This document shows, in pieces, positions 1 through 5,382 of a stretch of DNA of 11,090 nucleotides. The position numbers and the translations under genes are program-made. The notes below the pieces were generated by a model. The model was not told the origin of the DNA. It saw nothing but the letters and a program-made list of their open reading frames with translations, and did no database searches. Origin of the DNA: Anaerolineales bacterium UBA3905 (GTDB lineage: Bacteria; Chloroflexota; Anaerolineae; Caldilineales; Caldilineaceae); the NCBI GenBank assembly GCA_002391565.1, contig DGFH01000159.1, positions 1 through 11,090 of the forward strand, in the 5' to 3' direction. How positions within the stretch are numbered: position 1 is the stretch's first letter; each line of letters starts with the position of its first letter.

Positions 1-690
1 GTTGAAGAAGATCGTCGGCGTCAACATCGGCAGCGTGACGTGGCGGAAGGCGCGCACGGCGTCTGCGCCATCCATTGCCGCCGCCTCGTAGAGTTCACGC
101 GGGATGCCGCGCAGCCCGGCGAGATAGATCACCGCTGTGCGCCCCAGCCCCCACAGGCTCATCAACCAGAGCGCCGTCAGCGCCGTGTTGGGGTCGGCCA
201 GCCAGCGCGGGCCGCGGATGCCGAAGGTTGCCAGCGCACCGTTGATCAGCCCCGCCTCTGGATGGAAAAGCCACATCCACACCACGACGAACGCCACGCC
301 CGACAGCACCGACGGCATGTAGTAGATCGTGCGGATGGCGCGGATGCCGCGCACGCCGACCTGGTTCATTAGCAGCGCCAGCAACAGCCCGCCGATCAGC
401 TCAGAGGGAACGTACATCAGCGTGTAATACATCGTCACGCGCAGCGACTGCCAGAAAAGCCGATCCTCGATCATCCGCATGTAGTTGCGCAGCCCGATCG
501 GCTCCGGCGGCGTGAGCATATCCCAGCGCGTGAAACTGAACCCCAGGGACGCGGCGACCGGCCCCAGCACAAAGAGCAACAGGCCAAGCAGCCATGGCGA
601 GATTAACAGGTAGAAGGTAAGCGTTTCGCGGCGCGCCAGCCGGCTGCTGGATTTGCGCATCAGGTGGCGGGATGATTGACTGTCGGCCAT
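1..690 (-). CDS. Carbohydrate ABC transporter permease, MalF/UgpA type (C-terminus off the window)
   Basis: Inner-membrane subunit of a sugar or sugar-derivative importer. The frame is open from an ATG at 690 to the window edge, 230 codons, against about 290-310 aa for this family, so roughly the last 60-80 residues are missing. The short cytoplasmic N-terminus is rich in Ser and Arg and is followed by a first membrane segment (about residues 27-53), then further hydrophobic segments. The EAA cytoplasmic loop that contacts the ATPase is present: E202-A203-A204 with G208 and a trailing TLPML. These features are diagnostic of the binding-protein-dependent permease family. It lies 76 bp downstream of the substrate-binding protein on the same strand, and a second permease (MalG type) would be expected beyond the left edge. 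The ATG at 660 is an alternative start, but it has no better ribosome-binding site. The exact substrate cannot be told from sequence. Confidence 0.93.
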   Translation of the reverse strand, partial: MADSQSSRHLMRKSSSRLARRETLTFYLLISPWLLGLLLFVLGPVAASLGFSFTRWDMLTPPEPIGLRNYMRMIEDRLFWQSLRVTMYYTLMYVPSELIGGLLLALLMNQVGVRGIRAIRTIYYMPSVLSGVAFVVVWMWLFHPEAGLINGALATFGIRGPRWLADPNTALTALWLMSLWGLGRTAVIYLAGLRGIPRELYEAAAMDGADAVRAFRHVTLPMLTPTIFFN

Positions 691-700
691 GAGGATGACG

Positions 701-737
701 CCGCCTTCCAGAGAGCACACGGCTGACTGGAAGGCGG
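701..737 (-). promoter_or_regulatory. Intercistronic hairpin over the permease ribosome-binding site
   Basis: A perfect 11-bp inverted repeat has arms at 701-711 and 727-737 separated by 15 nt. In the minus-strand transcript it lies between the stop of the binding-protein gene (767) and the permease ATG (690). The downstream arm holds the only purine-rich, SD-like stretch ahead of the permease (GGAAGGCGG, ending 10 nt before the ATG). No run of T follows, so it looks less like an intrinsic terminator than an mRNA-stabilising or translation-damping hairpin, as often found after abundant binding-protein genes. Confidence 0.6.
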
Positions 738-766
738 AAGGTTCCGGAGCGGTTACGGTTGTACGG

Positions 767-2107
767 TTACTGTTTCACGTCAGCCAACGCCGCCTGCGCT
801 TCCTGCGCAGCGGTCGTCAGCAATTCCGCCACATTGGCGTTGGGATCGAGGATCACACTTTCCAGCACGCGGCGCAGCGCCGGGTCGGCCGTCTGCCCCC
901 AGTAAGGCGTGAAGACATACGCGCGGGGCGTCAGATGATTCAGCTCATTGAGCCAGACGCCCTCGATGGGGTCGCTTGACAGCCCGGAACTGTCGGCCAC
1001 ACTCTTCACGGTGGGCAACGCCCAGTCTTTCCAGATTGCGGCGCCCTCGGCCCCAGTGTAGAAGCGCAGGAAGCGCCAGGCCGCCTCCGGGTTTTCGCTG
1101 AGCGACGAAATGCCAAAGCCGCCCCAGAAGAGCACGCCCGCGCGCTGCGCGCCGGCTGGCAGCGGTGCAACGCCCAGGTCGATGTTCGGATTCTGCTTCA
1201 TTCCGGCTTGCGGCCAGCGTCCAAAGAGACGCATCGCTGCTTTACCGCTGTCGAACTCGCTGTTGCCGCCGCCGAATGCATTCATATCGGCGGGCGGCGG
1301 CGCCACCTTGTACTTGTGGTACAGATCGGCGTAAAACTGCACCGCGCGCTGCACCTCAGGTGAATCCATGTATCCGACAAAGCTGGCGCCGTCCTCGCTG
1401 ACCAGGCGGCCGCCCGCCGCCGCCACCCAGTATTCGAAGCCGGTCGTCCACGGCCCAGGCAACTGGATGCCCCATTGCGTCACGTTGCCGCTGGCGTCGG
1501 TCAGGGTCAACTGCTGCGCCGTTGCCAGTAGATCGTCCCACGTCCAGCCTTCCTGGGGATAGGGTGCGCCGGCAGCGTCGAAGAGTTTCTTGTTGTAGTA
1601 GATTGCCAGCGGCGAGAAGTCTTTGGGCAGCAGATATTGGACGCCGTTCCACTTGCCGGGTTCCATGACGCCGGGCAGGTAAATGCTGGCGTCGAGCGGG
1701 TATTGTTCGCTGGTGATGAAGTCATCTAGCGGGAGAAAGGCGCCTTTGTCCACGAACATCGGCACTGCATCGTCGCCGATCTGTAGCAGATCCGGCGGAT
1801 CGCCGGCCGCAATTTGGGTCAGAATGCGCGCATAATAGTCGCCGCTGCCGACCGGCTCCAGTTGCACCTGGATGTCGGGGTTGGCGGCCTCAAACATCTC
1901 GATGATCTTGAAATGTGGCGTCAGACCTTCGCCGCTGTCGCCAGTGCCAACGCGCAACACCGTCTTGACGCCCTCCGGTCGCGCCGTTGGCGTGGCCGTA
2001 ACGACGACGGCTGGCATCAGGCTGCCATCTTGCGCCGCACAGCCGCCAAAGACGCCTGCCAACAGACCGAAAACGAGAAGGAGCAGGAGGGGTGTAGTCT
2101 TCTTCAT
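767..2107 (-). CDS. Carbohydrate ABC transporter substrate-binding lipoprotein (family 1 solute-binding protein)
   Basis: Captures an extracellular sugar or sugar derivative and delivers it to the permease encoded next. The protein has 446 aa, normal for UgpB/MalE-like proteins. The N-terminus is a lipoprotein signal (MKK, a Leu-rich core, then VFGGC with Cys23 as the lipid anchor), followed by a Thr/Pro-rich linker (TATPTARPE) that is common in Chloroflexota lipoproteins. The body has family-1 hallmarks: an AANPDIQV-type strand near the start, AAGDPPDLLQ, a PKDFSPLAIYYNKKLFDAAG segment (residues about 160-179), a GWTWDDLLATAQQLT helix, and GKAAMRLFGRW in the C-terminal lobe. An SD-like AAAGGA precedes the ATG, which supports this start. 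It is the first gene of a minus-strand operon and the probable target of the LacI-like operators at 2220-2250. The substrate is not identified. Confidence 0.96.
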   Translation of the reverse strand: MKKTTPLLLLLVFGLLAGVFGGCAAQDGSLMPAVVVTATPTARPEGVKTVLRVGTGDSGEGLTPHFKIIEMFEAANPDIQVQLEPVGSGDYYARILTQIAAGDPPDLLQIGDDAVPMFVDKGAFLPLDDFITSEQYPLDASIYLPGVMEPGKWNGVQYLLPKDFSPLAIYYNKKLFDAAGAPYPQEGWTWDDLLATAQQLTLTDASGNVTQWGIQLPGPWTTGFEYWVAAAGGRLVSEDGASFVGYMDSPEVQRAVQFYADLYHKYKVAPPPADMNAFGGGNSEFDSGKAAMRLFGRWPQAGMKQNPNIDLGVAPLPAGAQRAGVLFWGGFGISSLSENPEAAWRFLRFYTGAEGAAIWKDWALPTVKSVADSSGLSSDPIEGVWLNELNHLTPRAYVFTPYWGQTADPALRRVLESVILDPNANVAELLTTAAQEAQAALADVKQ

Positions 2108-2212
2108 CGGGTAATCCTTTCTATGAGAACTTCGGGTTCTTCCGAGTCGGGATGGCGCCTGGTGCTTCGGCTATGCAGGCCGAAATTGTGCGCCGCGTAA
2201 ATCGCCTGCAGT
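2108..2212 (-). other. 5' leader of the sugar-transport operon
   Basis: If the promoter at 2213-2241 is right, the transcript begins near 2205 and carries about 100 nt of untranslated leader. Two small hairpins can be seen in it: arms 2126-2130 and 2136-2140 (5 bp), and arms 2166-2171 and 2179-2184 (6 bp, 7-nt loop). The SD-like AAAGGA lies just before the ATG at 2107. I recognise no riboswitch class here. Confidence 0.35.
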
Positions 2213-2241
2213 AGTTTACTGCAAATGATTGGCTGGTGCAA
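2213..2241 (-). promoter_or_regulatory. Putative sigma70-type promoter of the sugar-transport operon
   Basis: Read on the minus strand, TTGCAC (2241-2236) and TAAACT (2218-2213) are separated by exactly 17 nt, a plausible -35/-10 pair, although the hexamers match consensus only 3/6 and 4/6. The position, just upstream of the binding-protein gene and under two LacI-like operators, strengthens the call. Not experimentally supported. Confidence 0.4.
2220..2233. promoter_or_regulatory. Putative LacI-family operator, site 2
   Basis: TGCAAATGATTGGC fits the LacI/GalR-family pattern TGCAA-n-CG-n-TTGCA imperfectly: the left half is intact, and the right half and the central CG are degenerate. It lies in the spacer of the proposed promoter, 17 bp centre to centre from the better site at 2237-2250. 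A still weaker half-site (AATCGCCTGCA) ends at 2210. Confidence 0.4.
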
Positions 2242-2250
2242 TCGCTTGCA
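2237..2250. promoter_or_regulatory. Putative LacI-family operator, site 1
   Basis: TGCAATCGCTTGCA is a near-perfect palindrome with a central CG, broken only at one symmetric base pair. It matches the typical operator of LacI/GalR-family sugar repressors. It covers the -35 of the proposed promoter of the sugar ABC operon, the position expected for repression. No LacI-family gene lies in the window, so the regulator would be encoded elsewhere, possibly beyond the left edge. Confidence 0.55.
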
Positions 2251-2320
2251 ACAGAAGCACTGAATCAATTCACCGGCTGATAGCTCAAATCCACTCAAGT
2301 GAACTGGCACGGCGGCGTCC

Positions 2321-2338
2321 AGTCGGCTTGAGCCGACT
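2321..2338. repeat. Perfect palindrome, 8-bp arms (first half of a paired-hairpin element)
   Basis: AGTCGGCT and AGCCGACT are perfect complements separated by only TG. Eight bases later a second, longer hairpin follows (2347-2371). The element sits between two divergent promoters, where no terminator is needed. A dispersed intergenic palindromic repeat is therefore more likely than a terminator. Confidence 0.5.
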
Positions 2339-2346
2339 TCAGCTTT

Positions 2347-2371
2347 CAGCCTCGATTTCAATCGAAGGCTG
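2347..2371. repeat. Hairpin with 11-bp stem and one bulged base (second half of the paired element)
   Basis: CAGCCTCGATT pairs with AATCGA-A-GGCTG around a 2-nt loop; A2366 is the single bulge. Such tightly spaced hairpin pairs resemble REP-like or miniature palindromic elements. Only one copy is in the window, so its dispersed nature is inferred. Confidence 0.5.
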
Positions 2372-2422
2372 TGCTGACTTGCTGACCGACCGGCGTAAAC
2401 GTAGCTGTTCCCCCGGGCGATT

Positions 2423-2452
2423 TTGCACAGGTCACACCTTGATCTATATTAT
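2423..2452 (+). promoter_or_regulatory. Putative promoter of the vapB-tup operon
   Basis: TTGCAC (2423-2428) lies 18 nt before TATTAT (2447-2452), or 16 nt before the overlapping TATATT (2445-2450). The AT-rich block stands out from the GC-rich surroundings and lies 25 nt before the vapB ATG. No other plausible promoter is seen before tupB, tupC or tupA, which suggests this one drives all five genes. Confidence 0.5.
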
Positions 2453-2456
2453 AGAT
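2442..2456. promoter_or_regulatory. Palindromic operator candidate over the -10 region
   Basis: ATCTATA-T-TATAGAT is a perfect 7+1+7 palindrome covering the proposed -10 element. VapBC-type complexes commonly autoregulate by binding palindromes at their own promoter, so this is the prime candidate site for the VapB product just downstream. Part of the symmetry could simply reflect an AT-rich -10 region. Confidence 0.45.
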
Positions 2457-2477
2457 ATATATTTTCTCGGGGGAACC

Positions 2478-2699
2478 ATGCAGACTGCTCGTCTTTTCCC
2501 TAACGGACAAAGCCAGGCCGTGCGTTTGCCCAAGAACTTTCGCTTCGAGGGAGAGTGGGTGTACATTCAGCGCGTCGGCAATGCGGTGGTGCTGTTACCT
2601 CAGTACGCGCCCTGGGAGACAATGTTCGCCAGCCTCGATCTCTTCACTGACGACTTTGGCGGCGAGCCAGTCGCACCCGATCCTGGAGAGGTGGGCTGA
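2478..2699 (+). CDS. vapB: VapB-type antitoxin (AbrB/MazE-like DNA-binding protein)
   Basis: A 73-aa protein. Residues 1-48 match the swapped-hairpin AbrB/MazE fold of VapB antitoxins (MQTARLFPNGQSQAVRLPKN, then a FEGEWVYI strand). The acidic C-terminal tail, with W51, F54 and a FTDDFGG segment, is the part that normally wraps around the VapC toxin. In known systems the N-terminal dimer binds palindromic operators and the tail neutralises the toxin. The ATG is supported by GGGGGA 4 nt upstream and by the exact VapB N-terminus. Its stop overlaps the ATG of the next gene by one base (TGATG), so the two are translationally coupled, as in classical TA pairs. All expected features look intact, in contrast to the degenerate PIN partner. 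Confidence 0.93.
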   Translation: MQTARLFPNGQSQAVRLPKNFRFEGEWVYIQRVGNAVVLLPQYAPWETMFASLDLFTDDFGGEPVAPDPGEVG

Positions 2700-3886
2700 T
2701 GGCGTCATCCGTACAGGTGAAACTCCTGCTCGATACGAGTTACTGTTTGCTTCTCATCCGAACTCGCCTGCGTCAGGTGCAGGGCGCGTTCGAGCACTAT
2801 CGGCCGGGCGAGATTGCGGTCTCGTCTTTGACGGTGGCGATGCTGGAGGTGGCCGCACGCTCCTCGCACAACCCGGTGCGCAATCGCCGCGCGCTCGATC
2901 AATTCTTGTTGCCCCTGGTCGTGGTGGAATTTGACGACGAGGCGGCGCGCTGTCTGGGACAGATCGGTGGGCAGGTGAGCGCCGGCAGCGTGCAGAAGGC
3001 GCATGCGCTGCTGTTGGCTGCCCAGGCAATGCGATGCAACGCCACATTGGTCACGGCGCAACCGGCTCTCTACGCAGGCATCGATGGCGTGACCGTGCGC
3101 GTTGGGTTAGAGATGGAAGCGCAACTCGCGCCGTCGCCTGCCGCTCTGCCTGCAGGACGCAACGGCCACCGCACCATTCGCATGAGCGGCAGCCACGACC
3201 TCTCGTTGACGCTGTTGAGCGACTGGCTGCACGCTGAACATCCCGAATGGAGGCTGGCAGCCACCAATGTCGGCAGCCTGCCAGGCCTGATGGCGCTGGT
3301 GCAGCACGAAGCGCATCTGGCTGGCAGCCACCTGCTCGACGAAGAGACCGGTGATTTCAACATCGGGCCAGTGCGTAGATTGCTGGCGCCGCAGGGCCTG
3401 CGCGTCATTATCCTCGGTTTCGTCGCACGCATCCAGGGCATTCTGGTGGCGCGAGGCAACCCCAAGCAGATCGGTGGGCTGACGGACCTGTCGCGCGATG
3501 ATGTGACCTTTGTCAATCGGCAATGCGGCGCCGGTACGCGTCTCCTGCTCGACTATCACCTGCACAAACTGGGGATCGAACCGACGCAGGTGCGCGGCTA
3601 CACGCGTGAGGAAACGACCCATCTGGCTGTGGCTACGGCCGTGGCGCAGGGCGCGGCCGACTGCGGCCTGGGCATCCAGGCCGCAGCACGGGCGCTCCAG
3701 CTTGACTTTATCCCGATTATCGAAGAACGCTTTGACCTGGTGATTCCGGTGGAACATTTCGAGAGTGCGTTGTTGGCGCCGCTGTTAGCCTTGTTGCGGC
3801 GTCGCGATCTGGCGTTCTGTGAGCGAGTCACAGCACTGGGCGGCTACAACACGCAGCCGATGGGACGCGTCGTGGCGGAACTCTGA
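2699..3886 (+). CDS. PIN domain (VapC-like, catalytic residues lost) fused to a PBP-like molybdate/tungstate-type ligand-binding domain
   Basis: A single 395-aa frame with two modules. Residues about 7-138 align along their length with VapC PIN toxins (LLLDTS start, IAVSSLTVAMLEVA, RNRRALDQFL, ATLVTAQ, GVTVRV end). Only the first catalytic aspartate (D12) is kept. The glutamate expected in the VxxLAEL-type motif is M48 (E50 is two residues off), the aspartate expected before the LLLAA helix is A103, and the position after ATLVT is A120. A Pro/Ala-rich linker (about 139-160) leads to a complete PBP_like domain (PF12727, about 160-390) with SGSHDL, HLLDEETGDFN, RIQG, GNPKQIGGLTDL, NRQCGAGTR, THLAVATAVAQGAADCGLGI and ERFDLVIP. 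That domain is usually joined to HTH domains or to MoeA-like proteins, which links it to molybdate/tungstate. GGAGAGG lies 7 nt before the ATG. With vapB upstream and tupBCA 47 nt downstream, I infer an oxyanion-sensing regulator. A toxin with altered chemistry is the alternative. Confidence 0.9.
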   Translation: MASSVQVKLLLDTSYCLLLIRTRLRQVQGAFEHYRPGEIAVSSLTVAMLEVAARSSHNPVRNRRALDQFLLPLVVVEFDDEAARCLGQIGGQVSAGSVQKAHALLLAAQAMRCNATLVTAQPALYAGIDGVTVRVGLEMEAQLAPSPAALPAGRNGHRTIRMSGSHDLSLTLLSDWLHAEHPEWRLAATNVGSLPGLMALVQHEAHLAGSHLLDEETGDFNIGPVRRLLAPQGLRVIILGFVARIQGILVARGNPKQIGGLTDLSRDDVTFVNRQCGAGTRLLLDYHLHKLGIEPTQVRGYTREETTHLAVATAVAQGAADCGLGIQAAARALQLDFIPIIEERFDLVIPVEHFESALLAPLLALLRRRDLAFCERVTALGGYNTQPMGRVVAEL

Positions 3887-3910
3887 ACGCTGTCCGCCCG
3901 ACTTTCGAAC

Positions 3911-3936
3911 AGAGGGATAAGCCTATCCAAGAGTTG
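3911..3936 (+). promoter_or_regulatory. tupB translation start: SD, small hairpin, TTG
   Basis: The only SD-like sequence (AGAGGG, 3911-3916) is 17 nt from the TTG at 3934, too far for normal use. Between them GGATA (3915-3919) pairs with TATCC (3924-3928) over a 4-nt loop, which would bring the SD close to the TTG. Linear spacing would favour the ATC at 3925, a very rare start. No ATG or GTG lies in frame nearby. Confidence 0.4.
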
Positions 3937-4638
3937 ATCGGCGGCTTCCATGAAGCCTTAACCCTCATTAGCGGCGGCGATAGTCAGCTGCTTGAGATCG
4001 TATTACTTTCTCTGCGCGTCTCCGGGATCGCGTTGGCAATCAGCACGCTGATCGGCCTCCCCTTTGGGGCGCTGTTAGGGCTGACGCGCTTTCGCGGGCG
4101 GCGGCTGTCGGTGGCGCTGGTTTACACCGGCATGGCCTTCCCGCCGGTCGTGATCGGCCTCTTTGTCTACTTGTTGCTCTCGCGGTCGGGTGTATTGGGC
4201 AGCCTGGGGCTACCGTGGCTGCCCAAACTCTTTACGCCGGAGGCGATGATTCTGGCGCAGGTGATCATCGCCTTCCCACTGGTGACAGGCTTCACGATGG
4301 CGGCGGTGCAGGGCGTCGACCCGGCGCTGCGGCTGCAGGTGCAGGCGCTGGGCGCATCGCGCTGGCAGACCACGTGGGCGACCCTGAACGAAGCGCGCGT
4401 CGGCGTGATCGCGGCGGTGGTGGCCGGCTTTGGCGGCATTATCTCGGAGGTAGGCGCAGTAATGCTGGTTGGCGGCAACATCGCCGGCCAGACGCGTGTA
4501 CTGACGACCGCCATCGTGTTGGAAACCAACAAGGGCAATTTCGGACTGGCGCTGGCGCTCGGCGTGATCTTGCTGTGCATCGCCTTTATCGCTAACGTCA
4601 TCATGCTGCATCTGCAAGGACGATCGTTCGACGAATGA
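3934..4638 (+). CDS. tupB: Tungstate ABC transporter permease
   Basis: Membrane subunit of the TupABC tungstate importer. It has 234 aa with about five hydrophobic segments (roughly 23-50, 58-84, 107-131, 160-183 and 205-226) and an EAA-like coupling loop around LQVQALGASRWQTTWATLNEA. The segments LLSLRVSGIALAISTLIGLPFGALLG, the FPPVVIGLFVYLLLSRSG turn and SEVGAVMLVGGNI-GQTRVLTTAIVLETNKG are strongly typical of TupB. The start is uncertain: TTG at 3934 is the most economical, giving an N-terminus that matches the family (GGFHEAL), but its SD is unusually distant. It overlaps tupC by four bases (ATGA), so the two are coupled. It lies 47 nt downstream of the PIN-PBP gene on the same strand with no terminator between. 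Confidence 0.93.
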   Translation: MIGGFHEALTLISGGDSQLLEIVLLSLRVSGIALAISTLIGLPFGALLGLTRFRGRRLSVALVYTGMAFPPVVIGLFVYLLLSRSGVLGSLGLPWLPKLFTPEAMILAQVIIAFPLVTGFTMAAVQGVDPALRLQVQALGASRWQTTWATLNEARVGVIAAVVAGFGGIISEVGAVMLVGGNIAGQTRVLTTAIVLETNKGNFGLALALGVILLCIAFIANVIMLHLQGRSFDE

Positions 4639-5363
4639 ACACACTGTATTCATTGCGTGATGTCACGGTGCATTACGGCGGGCGCACGGTGCTGGCGGTT
4701 GATGCCCTGGATGTGCAGCGCGGCGAGGCGCTGGCCGTGGTCGGGCCAAGCGGGGCGGGCAAGAGCACACTGTTACGGTTGTTGAATTTCCTGCAACCGC
4801 CGACGACAGGCGAAGTTCGCTTCGATGATCTGGTGTTTTCCGCCGCCTGCACCGCCACGTTGGCGATGCGCCGCCGTGTGACGACCGTTTTTCAGCGCCC
4901 GATGTTGCTCAGACGCAGCGTAGAAGCGAATGTCGCCTACGGACTGCGCCTGCGTGGGCAACGCGACTGTGCGGCAGCGATTCGCACCACGCTGGCAGAG
5001 GTCGGGCTGGCGGAGCGTGCGCACCAGCCGGCGCGCACACTCTCCGGCGGCGAGGCGCAGCGTGTGGCGCTGGCGCGGGCGATGGTGCTGCGTCCCGATG
5101 CGTTGCTGCTTGACGAGCCAACCGCCAACCTTGACCCGTACAACGTCGGGTTGATCGAGCAGATCGTGGCGCGACTCAATCGCGATCACGGCACGACGAT
5201 TGTGCTGGTGACGCACAACATCCATCAGGCGCGGCGACTGGCGCACCGTGTGCTTTTTTTGCTTGACGGTCGCAAGATCGAGGTCGCCGACACCCATAGT
5301 TTTTTCGAGTCGCCCGCCGACCCGCGCACCGGAGCGTTTGTGCGTGGGGAGATGGTCTATTGA
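4635..5363 (+). CDS. tupC: Tungstate ABC transporter ATP-binding protein
   Basis: ATPase that powers tungstate import, acting on the cytoplasmic face of TupB. It has 242 aa and all ABC motifs: Walker A GPSGAGKST at 37-45, Q-loop Q87, signature LSGGEAQR at 136-143, Walker B LLLDEP at 157-162 (E161 catalytic), D-loop around N165-D167 and the switch histidine H194 in VTHN. The ATG overlaps the tupB stop as ATGA. An AAGGA lies 14 nt upstream, so translation probably depends on coupling. Motifs alone would not separate it from other oxyanion ATPases; the assignment to tungstate rests on the TupB and TupA neighbours. It ends 16 nt before the tupA TTG. Confidence 0.95.
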   Translation: MNTLYSLRDVTVHYGGRTVLAVDALDVQRGEALAVVGPSGAGKSTLLRLLNFLQPPTTGEVRFDDLVFSAACTATLAMRRRVTTVFQRPMLLRRSVEANVAYGLRLRGQRDCAAAIRTTLAEVGLAERAHQPARTLSGGEAQRVALARAMVLRPDALLLDEPTANLDPYNVGLIEQIVARLNRDHGTTIVLVTHNIHQARRLAHRVLFLLDGRKIEVADTHSFFESPADPRTGAFVRGEMVY

Positions 5364-5366
5364 ATT

Positions 5367-5382
5367 GAGGAGGGGTAAGTTG
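5367..5382 (+). promoter_or_regulatory. Strong ribosome-binding site deciding a TTG start for tupA
   Basis: GAGGAGGGG (5367-5375) lies 4 nt before an in-frame TTG at 5380, directly after the tupC stop at 5361-5363. The alternative ATG at 5416 has no recognisable SD. This favours TTG, although it gives a long charged stretch before the signal peptide. Confidence 0.6.

Larger units (their letters stand above)
2407..2476. promoter_or_regulatory. Long-range inverted repeat flanking the vapB promoter
   Basis: GTTCCCCCG (2407-2415) and CGGGGGAAC (2468-2476) are perfect 9-bp inverted copies on either side of the vapB promoter. The right copy contains the vapB ribosome-binding site (GGGGGA). They could be two binding sites for the VapB-containing complex. 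If transcription starts upstream of 2407, they could instead form an RNA stem that hides the ribosome-binding site. Confidence 0.45.

Noticed and set aside
401..718. Minus-strand open frame over the permease start
   Set aside because: It is out of frame with the permease, which shows the EAA loop and membrane segments and simply runs off the window edge.
2229..2477. Upstream extension of the vapB frame
   Set aside because: It runs through hairpins and the promoter and shows no antitoxin similarity. VapB homology begins exactly at the ATG at 2478.
2372..2477. Molybdenum/tungsten cofactor (Moco-type) riboswitch upstream of the tup operon
   Set aside because: The space between the promoter and vapB is too short, and I see none of the motif's structure. 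The control seems to be at protein-DNA level.
3107..3757. 216-codon open frame on the minus strand inside the PIN-PBP gene
   Set aside because: Composition is typical of a shadow frame and there is no family match; the plus-strand frame contains the whole PBP_like motif set.
2699..3886. PIN-PBP gene as an artefactual fusion of two separate genes
   Set aside because: The frame is continuous with a Pro/Ala-rich linker, and there is no SD, start codon context or stop near the domain junction (about 3113-3180). The PBP-like domain would also lack a start of its own.
5248..5379. GTG start for tupA inside tupC
   Set aside because: It would put a long non-signal sequence before the lipoprotein signal peptide. 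The TTG at 5380 has a strong SD directly after the tupC stop.
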